From a virus, in the IMG/VR virus record IMGVR_UViG_3300021961_000597, positions 1-24,839 of that record: a DNA stretch of 24,839 nt; one strand, given 5' to 3'. Under the pieces are notes generated by a model, which was not told the DNA's origin, did not search any database, and saw nothing but the letters and a program-made list of their open reading frames with translations. Every line of letters begins with the position of its first letter. Positions within the stretch are counted from its first letter, which is position 1. Both the position numbers and the translations under genes were made by a program. Below, piece after piece: positions 12,208-20,498 of the stretch.

Positions 12208-13053
12208 ATGAAAACCATTGACACGCTGGTTGAGGATATCTATAGCCTCTTTGCCAGTGATACAAAAACAACAATAAAAGAAGAAGACCTGAAGGCCCTT
12301 GTTGATGGTATTTCACATGCTGTTACCTCTGCTCTTTCTGAACGTACAGAGAGGAATAATCTACGCCTCTCTATGATTGGGCATCCTAACCGTAAGGTTT
12401 GGTACAACATCAAAGGTGCACCTAAACGAAGCTTATCTGGTCCTACAATGATCAAGTTTCTTTATGGTGACATCATTGAACAGCTTCTTATCTTTCTTAC
12501 TAGAACCGCTGGACACACTCTTGAAGATCCTCAGAAAGAGGTTGAGGTTGGTGGAGTAAAAGGCCATCACGATGCAATTGTTGATGGTGTTCTTGTTGAT
12601 TTTAAAAGTGCTTCACCATACAGCTTTAAGAAGTTTAAAGAAGGCACTATTCTTAACGACGATCCATTTGGTTACATTGCACAGATTTCTGCTTATTCAA
12701 AAGCAAACAACAAACCAGATGCTGGCTTCGTTGCTATTGACAAGGTAAGTGGTGAGATTGTATTCTGTCCAATCCATGCTATGGAGATGATCAATCCTGA
12801 CATACGTATTGAAGAACTTAAATCACTTTTGGAAGATGACAGTCCGCCTTCTAGATGCTATGATGCTGTTCCTGATGGGAAGTCTGGGAACCTTCGGCTT
12901 TCTGTTGGGTGCAGTTTTTGCGACTATCGTGATCACTGTTGGTCTGATGCTAATAACGGCGTGGGAATTAGGACGTTTATGTATTCAAACGGTCCACGGC
13001 ACTTTGTACAGATAGTAAAAGAACCTGACGTACCAGAGGTTAAAGATGCCTAA
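12208..13053 (+). CDS. PD-(D/E)XK exonuclease, RecB/Cas4-like
   Basis: A 281-residue protein with the RecB-family nuclease motifs: Glu91, then GHHDA at 119-123, DFK at 131-133, and QISAY at 159-163. The C-terminal region has Cys residues in C-x2-C-x5-C spacing (CSFCDYRDHC), recalling the iron-sulfur cluster ligands of Cas4/AddB relatives, although a full set of four is not evident. ATG 12208 with GAGGT 7 bases upstream is preferred over an in-frame TTG. Its 3' end overlaps the endonuclease I gene by 8 bases. It probably processes DNA ends for recombination or degrades host DNA. Confidence 0.85.
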   Translation: MKTIDTLVEDIYSLFASDTKTTIKEEDLKALVDGISHAVTSALSERTERNNLRLSMIGHPNRKVWYNIKGAPKRSLSGPTMIKFLYGDIIEQLLIFLTRTAGHTLEDPQKEVEVGGVKGHHDAIVDGVLVDFKSASPYSFKKFKEGTILNDDPFGYIAQISAYSKANNKPDAGFVAIDKVSGEIVFCPIHAMEMINPDIRIEELKSLLEDDSPPSRCYDAVPDGKSGNLRLSVGCSFCDYRDHCWSDANNGVGIRTFMYSNGPRHFVQIVKEPDVPEVKDA

Positions 13054-13426
13054 GTTCAGATCAGGTTCTGAACAGCGTCTATATGATTTTCTAAAAAAGA
13101 ATAAAGTTAAGCATCGTTACGAACCTCATAAAATAAAGTACCACGTTTCCCTTATTAGAAGTTATCTTCCAGACTTCTTGCTTCCAAACGGTATTGTCCT
13201 AGAAGTTAAGGGAAGATTCACAACTGCCGACAGGCAGAAGCATCTTTACATTAGGCAGAACCATCCATTGTTGGACATTCGGTTTGTCTTTGATAATCCT
13301 AAATCAAAATTGTATAAAGGTTCTAAGACTACTTATGCTGAGTGGTGTGAAAAACATAACTTTATATTCTGCTCTGCCAAGGACAAAGATATTTTACTAG
13401 AGTGGTGTAAAGAAAAAAGTGATTGA
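13046..13426 (+). CDS. endonuclease I, Holliday junction resolvase (T7 gp3-like)
   Basis: A 126-residue protein of the T7 endonuclease I family, which cuts branched DNA before packaging. The active-site pattern fits: Glu9 in the first helix, Asp43 in YLPDF, Glu53-x-Lys55 in LEVKG, then DRQKH. The C-terminal half has the usual DIRFVF strand and a Trp-rich tail. Length is close to T7 gp3 (149). It overlaps neighbours at both ends. Confidence 0.93.
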   Translation: MPKFRSGSEQRLYDFLKKNKVKHRYEPHKIKYHVSLIRSYLPDFLLPNGIVLEVKGRFTTADRQKHLYIRQNHPLLDIRFVFDNPKSKLYKGSKTTYAEWCEKHNFIFCSAKDKDILLEWCKEKSD

Positions 13427-13754
13427 CAGCAGGATCAACCTTGATATAGAAGAACTGTTAGAACAGGATGCTCCACCAGAGAAGATTCTGTTTCTATGTG
13501 TTATTCTACAAGCCTTACTTGATGCAACCAAACCATCTGGACCTTCAGAACCTGAAGAAGAGGTTATGGCACGTAGATCAGCACAGGCTTGGTTCCTTGC
13601 TTCAATAGGTGTAACATCAGAAGATTTCGTAGCCGTGTGTGATTTAGCTGGTATTGATCCTAAAAGAATGAGAACATTTGCTTTTAAGGTTATCAAATCC
13701 AAGGAGGTTAAATATGTTCGGAAGCGAATTAATACAGTCCTCTCTTTCAAATGA
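13419..13754 (+). CDS. conserved phage hypothetical protein
   Basis: A 111-residue protein starting at GTG 13419, which overlaps the previous gene by 8 bases; the upstream A-rich stretch is a weak ribosome site. The centre reads RRSAQAWFLASIG...DFVAVCDLAGIDPKRMR, a pattern I associate with a common phage/prophage protein of unknown role with a small helical DNA-binding look. The last part is basic. It overlaps the next gene by 41 bases in another frame. Confidence 0.7.
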   Translation: MIDSRINLDIEELLEQDAPPEKILFLCVILQALLDATKPSGPSEPEEEVMARRSAQAWFLASIGVTSEDFVAVCDLAGIDPKRMRTFAFKVIKSKEVKYVRKRINTVLSFK

Positions 13755-14091
13755 TAAAGGTGATACAGTGGTAGAATACCCAAAGCAAAAAGATCCATTC
13801 CACAAGAATGAACTGGATCAAATGTTCACGTTTAATGAACCTGAACTTCTTGACGAAATTCGTAACTATATTGTATCAACTTACACACAGCATTATGCAC
13901 AGGGTAAATATCAAGCATCTGACACAATCATTGATGCTGGGTATGGCGAAGGCTTTATCATGGGCAATATTCTTAAGTACTGGAAGCGTTACGGTAAAAA
14001 GGAAGGGCATAACAGGAATGACTTGCTTAAAATCATCCACTACGCTATAATGATGCTTTCACTTCACGATCAGTCAAACCAAACCCGTTAG
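13714..14091 (+). CDS. DUF3310-like protein
   Basis: A 125-residue protein. ATG 13714 is chosen because a perfect AAGGAGG lies 7 bases upstream. The C-terminal half, GFIMGNILKYWKRYGKK followed by NRNDLLKIIHYAIMML, resembles DUF3310, a small phage domain often found near nucleotide metabolism and replication genes. The N-terminal half is not recognised. It is followed by the ribonucleotide reductase after 16 bases, consistent with a nucleotide-related role. Confidence 0.7.
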   Translation: MFGSELIQSSLSNDKGDTVVEYPKQKDPFHKNELDQMFTFNEPELLDEIRNYIVSTYTQHYAQGKYQASDTIIDAGYGEGFIMGNILKYWKRYGKKEGHNRNDLLKIIHYAIMMLSLHDQSNQTR

Positions 14092-14107
14092 AGGAGAATA
14101 CATCACT

Positions 14108-16009
14108 ATGTCTAACTACCTTCCTACAGACTATCAGAATTTCATTGCGTTATCACGTTATGCTCGTTGGTTGCCTGAACAAAACCGCCGAGAGAATTGG
14201 TCTGAAACGGTAAAAAGATATATTGATAATGTTGTTCGTCGTGTAATTCCTAATGAAGAAAAGACTATCAACAAGCTAGAAGAAATGATCCTCAATCTTG
14301 AAGTCATGCCTTCTATGCGTATGATGATGACGGCTGGCTCTGCCCTTGACCGGGACAATACCTGTGCCTACAACTGTTCCTATCTTCCTATTGACGATCC
14401 TAAAGCCTTTGACGAAGCCATGATGATCCTACTCTGTGGCACAGGTGTTGGGTATAGTGTCGAAGCTAAGTACACCAATAAGCTTCCTGAAATTCCAGAG
14501 AAGCTTTTCGATTCAGAAGATATTATTAAAGTTCATGACAGTAAGGAAGGTTGGGCTAAAGCTTTCCGTAAGCTTCTGGCTATGCTATACAGTGGTGAAG
14601 TTCCCAAGTGGGATGTATCAAAGGTTCGTCCTGCCGGTTCCCGCTTAAAGACTTTTGGTGGCCGTGCATCAGGACCAGAACCTCTTGTAGAACTATTCCA
14701 ATTCTGTGTTGAAACATTCAAGAAGGCTGCTGGTAGAAAACTAAATACAATTGAATGTCACGATATTATGTGCAAGGTGGCGGATATCGTTGTGTCTGGT
14801 GGTGTTCGTCGGTCTGCAATGATCAGCCTGTCAGACCTACAGGACGACAAGATGCGCCATGCTAAGTCTGGCGAATGGTGGACTTACTCCCCACATCGTG
14901 CATTAGCTAATAACTCTGCAATCTATGAAGAGAAACCAGATACAGAAACATTCTTACGTGAATGGCTTTCACTTGTAGAAAGTAAATCTGGTGAACGTGG
15001 TATCTTCTCTCGTCAGGCTGCAACTAAACATGCAGCAAAGAATGGTCGGCGTGATGTTGATCATGAGTTTGGAACTAATCCATGTTCAGAGATTATTCTA
15101 CGCCCGTACCAGTTCTGTAATCTAACTGAAGTTGTAGTCCGTTCTTCAGACACAGAAGCTACACTTAAGAATAAAGTTTGGGCTGCTGCTGTGCTAGGCA
15201 CAATTCAGTCAACCTTTACTAACTTCCCCTATCTACGTAAAGTCTGGAAGCGTAATACAGAAGAAGAACGTCTACTTGGTGTTTCTCTTACAGGGATTAT
15301 GGATGCACCTATCACCAATAAGCCTGATTCTAAGTTTCTTTCTGTTTTGCGTGACCACGCTGTAAAAACAAACAAGGATTGGTCAGAGAAGCTTGGCATT
15401 CCCCAGTCAACAGCCGTCACATGCTGCAAGCCATCTGGCACTGTCAGCCAGCTTACAGACGCAGCCAGCGGCATCCACGCAAGGCATAGCCAACATTACA
15501 TTCGGACTGTACGTTGTGATATTAAAGATCCAATTACCAAGCTAATGCAAGATGCTGGTATTCCAAATGAGCCAGAAAAGTTTCATCCTGATCGTGTAGT
15601 TGTATTCTCTTTCCCAATGAAAGCCCCTCCCGATGCTATTACTCGTAACGACATGACGGCCATTGAGCAGCTTGATATGTGGAAGACCTATGCACTAAAC
15701 TGGACAGAGCATAAGCCTTCTGTTACAATCTCTGTGCGGGACAACGAGTGGGTTTCTGTTGGTGCTTGGGTTTACGAGAACTTCGATATCTGCTCTGGTA
15801 TTTCATTCCTGCCACACTCTGACCATATCTATGATCAGGCACCATATCAGGATTGCACAAAGGAACAGTACGAAGAACTTCTTGCAAAGATGCCAAAGCA
15901 AGTAGATTGGTCACAGATTTCAAAGTATGAAAGCCAAGACAACACAACTAGCAGTCAGCAGCTTGCTTGCACAGCCGGGGTATGTGAGGTAGTGGATCTG
16001 GTTCAATAA
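14108..16009 (+). CDS. adenosylcobalamin-dependent ribonucleotide reductase (class II)
   Basis: A 633-residue monomeric class II reductase of the Lactobacillus leichmannii type, which reduces ribonucleoside triphosphates using coenzyme B12. Active-site residues are present: Cys90 and Cys337 as the redox pair, with Asn324, Cys326 and Glu328 (NPCSE) in the finger loop. The C-terminal redox pair Cys621-x4-Cys626 also matches that type. It is shorter than the bacterial enzyme (about 739). No NrdB or NrdG partner is nearby, as expected for class II. Function depends on B12 from the host. AGAGGAG lies 11 bases upstream of the ATG. Confidence 0.95.
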   Translation: MSNYLPTDYQNFIALSRYARWLPEQNRRENWSETVKRYIDNVVRRVIPNEEKTINKLEEMILNLEVMPSMRMMMTAGSALDRDNTCAYNCSYLPIDDPKAFDEAMMILLCGTGVGYSVEAKYTNKLPEIPEKLFDSEDIIKVHDSKEGWAKAFRKLLAMLYSGEVPKWDVSKVRPAGSRLKTFGGRASGPEPLVELFQFCVETFKKAAGRKLNTIECHDIMCKVADIVVSGGVRRSAMISLSDLQDDKMRHAKSGEWWTYSPHRALANNSAIYEEKPDTETFLREWLSLVESKSGERGIFSRQAATKHAAKNGRRDVDHEFGTNPCSEIILRPYQFCNLTEVVVRSSDTEATLKNKVWAAAVLGTIQSTFTNFPYLRKVWKRNTEEERLLGVSLTGIMDAPITNKPDSKFLSVLRDHAVKTNKDWSEKLGIPQSTAVTCCKPSGTVSQLTDAASGIHARHSQHYIRTVRCDIKDPITKLMQDAGIPNEPEKFHPDRVVVFSFPMKAPPDAITRNDMTAIEQLDMWKTYALNWTEHKPSVTISVRDNEWVSVGAWVYENFDICSGISFLPHSDHIYDQAPYQDCTKEQYEELLAKMPKQVDWSQISKYESQDNTTSSQQLACTAGVCEVVDLVQ

Positions 16010-16584
16010 TGATTTCTGACTTTCCGTACTATTCATTTACAGAGGAATTACCAGAAGAACTTTGTCATGGCCTTATTAAATTAGGCAACAGTTTAGAATT
16101 GGTTCGCGGTGGGCTGTTTGAAAGTGACGGCACAAAGTACGACTCAAGAATTAGAAACAATTCTATTTCTTGGATTAACTCATCTGATATTATCACCCTG
16201 CTGTACGTCTATATAAACAGGGCTAATATTGAGGCTGGTTGGAACTTTGATCTTGCCGACTTTCAAACCCCACAATTCTGTAAATATGAACAAGGTCAGT
16301 ACTACAACTGGCACGTAGACATAGGAACAGAAGGGCCAGATGATCAATATGTAAGGAAGCTTACAGTTGTCGTTGCCTTAAATGAGAACTACACTGGTGG
16401 TGATTTTCAGGTAGAAAAAGCTAATGTACCCACCAGCACAGATAGATATAATACAGTTAAAGAACTTCATAAGACAGGGACTATAACTGTACTACCATCC
16501 TTCATGCACCACAGAGTAACCCCTGTTGAAAATGGTACTAGATATTCTTTGGTTGGATGGTTTACTGGACCTATGTTTAGATAG
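16009..16584 (+). CDS. 2-oxoglutarate/Fe(II) oxygenase, prolyl-4-hydroxylase type
   Basis: A 191-residue protein with the PKHD-type hydroxylase pattern: NWHVD at 100-104 gives ligands His102 and Asp104, His168 is the third, and Arg178 binds 2-oxoglutarate, within H-R-V-T-P-V-x2-G-x-RYSLVGWF. It starts in a TAATG overlap with the reductase. It differs from the oxygenase at 3160, so the phage carries two. The target is unknown; the following glycosyltransferases raise the possibility that hydroxylation and glycosylation act on the same substrate, but a strong promoter separates them. Confidence 0.9.
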   Translation: MISDFPYYSFTEELPEELCHGLIKLGNSLELVRGGLFESDGTKYDSRIRNNSISWINSSDIITLLYVYINRANIEAGWNFDLADFQTPQFCKYEQGQYYNWHVDIGTEGPDDQYVRKLTVVVALNENYTGGDFQVEKANVPTSTDRYNTVKELHKTGTITVLPSFMHHRVTPVENGTRYSLVGWFTGPMFR

Positions 16585-16587
16585 TAC

Positions 16588-16616
16588 TTGACAAATATAA
16601 AATTATAATATATAAT
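16588..16616 (+). promoter_or_regulatory. perfect consensus sigma70 promoter before glycosyltransferases
   Basis: TTGACA at 16588-16593, exactly 17 AT-rich bases, then TATAAT at 16611-16616. All twelve consensus positions match. Unlike the others it is in a true intergenic gap. The predicted start is near 16623, leaving a leader of about 26 bases with a weak AGAAGAA ribosome site. It should drive the two glycosyltransferase-like genes and the small terminase. Confidence 0.88.
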
Positions 16617-16648
16617 GGTAGATCCTATTAACAACTAGAAGAATATCC

Positions 16649-17410
16649 ATGTTCCTAAAAAAGCCAACAATTTACATAGGTTACGACCCTACAGAAGAAA
16701 TCTATTGCGAAGTACTTAAGAAGTCTATTGAGGCTAATACCAAAGATAGCTATAATATTGTACCTATTGTACAATCTGAGGTACGCAGGGCTGGCCTTTA
16801 CTGGCGCAGCGGGGAACTAACAGAATCTGGTGTTGTAGATACTTTTGATCGTAAGCCCTTTTCCACAGAGTTTAGCTTTACACGTTTTCTAGCCCCTATG
16901 CTAAACCAGTATAGTGGGCTTGCTTTATTTATGGATTGTGATATGTATGTACGATCAGATATCACAGAAATCTTTGATACACATGGCTCCAATCGTAACG
17001 TAGCAATTAGCTGCGTAAAACACGACTATGCACCAGCAGAATCTACAAAGATGGGTGGTAAAGTTCAGACTGTGTATAACCGAAAGAACTGGTCTTCTTT
17101 TGTTTTGTGGAACTGTGACCATCCTAAAGTAAAAGAACTTACCACTGGTGACGTAAACACAAAGACCGGCTCATGGCTACATGGATTCTATTGGCTTGAA
17201 TCAGAATTTATTGGTAATATCAAGCAAGAGTGGAACTGGCTTGATGGACATAGCGCAGAGAACATTGAACCTAAGAATGTTCACTTCACTACTGGTGGTC
17301 CTATCTATAAAGATTGGAAGCCTACCCGCGAAGTTGATGGTAAGTATGCTAAGGAGTGGAAGGACTTTTATTTAGATAAATTAAAGGTAAAGAAAAAGAA
17401 ACATGATTAA
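16649..17410 (+). CDS. glycosyltransferase, GT-A fold (GT8-like)
   Basis: A 253-residue protein with an N-terminal IYIGYDP strand and loop and a DCD metal/nucleotide-sugar motif at residues 96-98 (LFMDCDMYV), as in GT8-like retaining glycosyltransferases. No membrane segment is seen, so it is probably cytoplasmic. The end overlaps the next gene by 8 bases. Sugar donor and acceptor are unknown; phage virion proteins, host surface glycans or modified DNA bases are all possible. Confidence 0.8.
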   Translation: MFLKKPTIYIGYDPTEEIYCEVLKKSIEANTKDSYNIVPIVQSEVRRAGLYWRSGELTESGVVDTFDRKPFSTEFSFTRFLAPMLNQYSGLALFMDCDMYVRSDITEIFDTHGSNRNVAISCVKHDYAPAESTKMGGKVQTVYNRKNWSSFVLWNCDHPKVKELTTGDVNTKTGSWLHGFYWLESEFIGNIKQEWNWLDGHSAENIEPKNVHFTTGGPIYKDWKPTREVDGKYAKEWKDFYLDKLKVKKKKHD

Positions 17411-19052
17411 TTTTGTAACTTCATTTAGCCCAGATGGCTATAAAACCTATGCCAAGGATATGCTCCTCTCAGTTATTGAGAACTGGAAGGACGATCTTAA
17501 ACTAACAGCATACTACCACGACTTTACGGAAGATCTAATTGCTGATCTACCAAAGTCTTCTCAGATTGAATATCGTAATTTGAACGATGTTCAAGATATG
17601 CTAGACTATCGTGATCGTATGAAGCTTTATGATGGCACGATGGGTGGTAAAACGCCTTACAATTGGCGTATGGATGCCATTAAGTGGTGCCATAAGGTCT
17701 ATGCCATGACAGACTGTGCTTTTAAGCTTGGCGATGATATGGCAGATGCTGGCTGGCTAGTGTGGTTAGATGCAGATACAATTACAACAAAACCCCTGTC
17801 AGAAGAAAAGCTGCTAAAGATTTTTCCAGATAAAGCAGAACTTGTCTATCTTGGTCGAAAAGATGTTGACTACAGTGAGACTTCTTTCGTAGCTTTTAAT
17901 ATCAGTAGCGAATCACCTTACTGCCTACTTGGTGATCTTCGTGGCTGTTATGATATTGGTGAAGTTATTTCATATCGTGAGTGGCATGATGGCTTTATCT
18001 TTGATCGTCTACTAAAGATTTACATTGCTCATGGATTACGTGCACATAATCTAACTCCTAACGTAGACGGACTAGCCGCCTTTGCACAGTCAGAACTGTC
18101 TCAGTACATGACACACTTCAAAGGTAATCTCAAGAATGTACCAAAGGATGCTTTAAAGAATATACCAAAAGATAGAGTACCTATTGTTGTACGTCCAAAA
18201 GACTGTATGCCAAAAGACTATATTATCAATAATGTCAATCAAAACTTAAAGCTTATTAAAAATTGGGGTATTTCTAAATCGTGTAGGCCAAATCCAGAGC
18301 ATGCAATCATTGTTTCTGCTGGCCCTTCTACAGACTTTCAAGAACTTAGGCGTGTTATAAAGCAAACAAATGGTGTTGTACTTAGTGTAAAGCATAGTTA
18401 TCCTAAGCTTCTAAAAGAAAACATCCATCAGTGGGGTTGTATCATTCTTGATCCTCGTCCTATTGATGGTATATCAACACATGGTATTCTTCGTAAAGAT
18501 CTGTTTGAGACAGTAGATTCAACTACTAACTTCTTTGTCGCCTCAATGACCGATCCTTCAGTTACTAAACATCTTATGGAACGAACCAAGAACATTCATG
18601 GCTGGCATGCATATTCAGATGCTGTTCGTGAAGCTACACAAAATCCAAAGATGTTTGAGATTTCCAGTGAAGCAAACATTCCAAAGGATACTACCTTTGT
18701 AACTGGTGGAACCTGTGCTGCAATGCGAGGCTTTGGTCTTATGCACATTCTAGGCTTCCGTAACTTTCATCTATTTGGCTTTGACTGTAATGTGACAGGG
18801 CTTACAGACGATCAGAAGAAGGAAAGGCTAGACGATAAACCAAAGTACATTCCTGTTGAAACTAATGGTGAGAAGTTCTGGACTACAGGAGAACTTCTAG
18901 CTATGGCACAGGATTGTGAACGACTGTTTAACAACAAGACTATTGATGCTAATATCAAGCTATATGGTTCTGGTACACTGGTTTCTGAAGTATTCAAAAA
19001 CTCTTTCCATGCCAATCTACCTTACTTCCTAGACTACTTTGAGAGTAAATAA
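17403..19052 (+). CDS. two-domain protein: glycosyltransferase-like plus DUF115/MAF-like
   Basis: A 549-residue protein. Residues about 1-240 look like a GT-A glycosyltransferase, with LVWLDADT at 119-126 giving a DxD motif. A linker with a short repeat (NVPKDALKNIPKD, 245-257) leads to a second domain from about 300, beginning HAIIVSAGPS and containing a Gly-rich turn and a later ILGFRNFHLFGFD segment, as in the DUF115/MAF_flag10 family of flagellin glycosylation proteins. The fusion is not one I recognise as standard. Domain calls are by eye. Confidence 0.65.
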   Translation: MINFVTSFSPDGYKTYAKDMLLSVIENWKDDLKLTAYYHDFTEDLIADLPKSSQIEYRNLNDVQDMLDYRDRMKLYDGTMGGKTPYNWRMDAIKWCHKVYAMTDCAFKLGDDMADAGWLVWLDADTITTKPLSEEKLLKIFPDKAELVYLGRKDVDYSETSFVAFNISSESPYCLLGDLRGCYDIGEVISYREWHDGFIFDRLLKIYIAHGLRAHNLTPNVDGLAAFAQSELSQYMTHFKGNLKNVPKDALKNIPKDRVPIVVRPKDCMPKDYIINNVNQNLKLIKNWGISKSCRPNPEHAIIVSAGPSTDFQELRRVIKQTNGVVLSVKHSYPKLLKENIHQWGCIILDPRPIDGISTHGILRKDLFETVDSTTNFFVASMTDPSVTKHLMERTKNIHGWHAYSDAVREATQNPKMFEISSEANIPKDTTFVTGGTCAAMRGFGLMHILGFRNFHLFGFDCNVTGLTDDQKKERLDDKPKYIPVETNGEKFWTTGELLAMAQDCERLFNNKTIDANIKLYGSGTLVSEVFKNSFHANLPYFLDYFESK

Positions 19053-19606
19053 TGGCTAAGAAACAATCTACACATGAGGGACTTTCTGAAAAGCATGAGA
19101 AGTTTGCTCAAGCTTATGTAGTCTATCGTAATGCTACGGAAGCTGCAAAGGTAGCTGGTTATTCAGCACGATCTGCAACCAATCAGGGTTGTCGGCTTGC
19201 TAATGATGCCCGTATCAAGGAACGTATTGAGGAACTAGAGAAAGAACTAGAAACCAAGATTAACGTCATTGAGGAGATTGAGCAGCAGTATGTTGCAGCC
19301 AAACAGAACAACCATACCAACACTGCTCTTAAAGCACTAGAACTTCTTGCTAAAGTAAATACCAAACAAGAAGAAGTAATCCCCTCCTCTATTCATGAAC
19401 TAGAGGCTGATATTATTAAATATCTAGAAATTTTAGGTGAGGAAAGGGCAACAAGGATCTTTCTTCGTTGCTCTTGGTTTGCAGAAGAAGAAGAGGGGGA
19501 TGCCGACAATCAAGCCGACAATCCCCCTCAAGATAGTGAAGAAGACCTAGAAACAGGTCTTTCCCCTTCTTCACTAGAAGATGTTAATTCTTCTGACCAG
19601 CAATAA
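19052..19606 (+). CDS. terminase small subunit
   Basis: A 184-residue protein. The N-terminus (SEKHEKFAQAYVVYRNATEAAKVAGYS, cut here to its features) has the helix-turn-helix of Terminase_2-type small subunits, which bind packaging sites. A charged coiled-coil helix follows at residues 50-80, and an acidic, Ser-rich tail ends the protein. It starts in a TAATG overlap with the previous gene. The large subunit is not in the window. The tail codons contain two strong inverted repeats, and the 3' end overlaps the opposite-strand holin by 23 bases. Confidence 0.82.
   Translation: MAKKQSTHEGLSEKHEKFAQAYVVYRNATEAAKVAGYSARSATNQGCRLANDARIKERIEELEKELETKINVIEEIEQQYVAAKQNNHTNTALKALELLAKVNTKQEEVIPSSIHELEADIIKYLEILGEERATRIFLRCSWFAEEEEGDADNQADNPPQDSEEDLETGLSPSSLEDVNSSDQQ
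19493..19529. terminator. GC-rich inverted repeat near convergent gene ends
   Basis: GAGGGGGAT (19493-19501) pairs with ATCCCCCTC (19521-19529), giving a 9-bp stem with a 19-base loop that itself contains a directly repeated GCCGACAATC. It lies in the tail of the terminase gene, about 60-110 bases from the convergent stops, with no T-tract on the plus strand. It may block transcription from either direction. Confidence 0.5.
19534..19576. terminator. nested inverted repeat near convergent gene ends
   Basis: TAGTGAAGA (19534-19542) pairs with TCTTCACTA (19568-19576), and directly inside it AGACCT (19543-19548) pairs with AGGTCT (19555-19560) around a 6-base loop, with a 7-base bulge on one side. 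It lies 8 bases from the holin stop. It probably marks the transcription boundary between the two arms. Confidence 0.55.
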
Positions 19607-20108
19607 GCTTATTCTTTTCTGCACTACCGGCGCTGCTACCAAAGTAGTAAGACACTACAGTACTTGCAGTACCTCCTAGCCAGCCAATTGCAATGTTGAC
19701 AAAGGCCATATCAACCTTTAAAGTCTGTGGTAGGAATGTTACAAGGCCAATGTAACCAAAGAAAGAAGCAAGTGTAATAAAGCCTAGAATGGCTGGCATC
19801 TTGTCTTTAGTGGACATTTCCCTTAGACGAGCAGAAGCACGATCATCTGCTGCAATCTTCTCCAGATCAATATCTAAAGCCTTCATCTGCACTTTGAAGT
19901 CAGCTTCTACCTTCTTAATTGAAGCAAGCTGTTCTGGCGTTGCAGATGCTAAGGCTTTTTCCATTTCACCGGATGAACCATCTGACTTACCTAGTAGGGC
20001 TTCGCTAAGTGCCTTAGCAGCCATGCCACCAAAAGGTCCACCAATAGCTGTGCCTAGTGTTGGTGCTACAACACCAAGAATATCTTTTGCAACTTTACCT
20101 AGATCCAT
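19584..20108 (-). CDS. holin-like membrane protein
   Basis: A 174-residue protein with a Gly- and Ala-rich amphipathic N-terminus, a charged central helix, and two clear membrane segments at about residues 103-127 and 133-154, ending in a short Lys-rich tail. This layout matches phage holins of the 3TM type seen beside endolysins. GGAG, encoded by the last codons of the M15 gene, precedes the ATG by 10 bases. It is the last gene of the minus-strand unit. It would set lysis timing with the endolysin encoded just upstream. Confidence 0.75.
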   Translation of the reverse strand: MDLGKVAKDILGVVAPTLGTAIGGPFGGMAAKALSEALLGKSDGSSGEMEKALASATPEQLASIKKVEADFKVQMKALDIDLEKIAADDRASARLREMSTKDKMPAILGFITLASFFGYIGLVTFLPQTLKVDMAFVNIAIGWLGGTASTVVSYYFGSSAGSAEKNKLIAGQKN

Positions 20109-20111
20109 AGT

Positions 20112-20498
20112 TTAATAACTCCATATTGTTGGTCTTGGACTTGAGGAACTATTTGTCATTGTGTCTAGATGAATGAACCTCTTGTCGTGTGGTCCTTTTT
20201 GTGATACACCAATACCTGTAAAGCCTAGCTTTAGTGCTAGATCAATGACACGATATGCGTCACTTCCAGACACAAGAATATCTACGGCTTTACCATATGT
20301 ATGTGGTGAATTAGATGCACCACCAACCTTCTCATTATGCTCTTTACTACGATATGCAGAAGATAGAAATATTGGTTTGTTAAAGGCTTCACGTAGCATA
20401 ATTAGCTTTTCCATGAAGTCAGCATCCATGTCACACTGACCAGTACCTTTACACTTCAGTTCATCTTCTGTAAAATATTCCCAATTACTTTTTACCAC
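20112..20498 (-). CDS. peptidase M15 endolysin
   Basis: A 128-residue zinc peptidase of the M15_3 type that cuts peptidoglycan peptides. The metal-binding residues are His66 and Asp73 in SPHTYGKAVD and His110 in RFIHLD. There is no signal peptide, so it needs the holin to reach the wall. The start is a GTG at 20496-20498 overlapping the previous gene by 14 bases; an AGGG 10-12 bases upstream is a modest ribosome site. It is encoded between the spanin-like gene and the holin. Confidence 0.9.
   Translation of the reverse strand: MVKSNWEYFTEDELKCKGTGQCDMDADFMEKLIMLREAFNKPIFLSSAYRSKEHNEKVGGASNSPHTYGKAVDILVSGSDAYRVIDLALKLGFTGIGVSQKGPHDKRFIHLDTMTNSSSSPRPTIWSY

Noticed and set aside
20173-20439. 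Plus-strand ORF opposite the M15 endolysin
   Set aside because: It is a shadow of a gene with all zinc ligands on the other strand.
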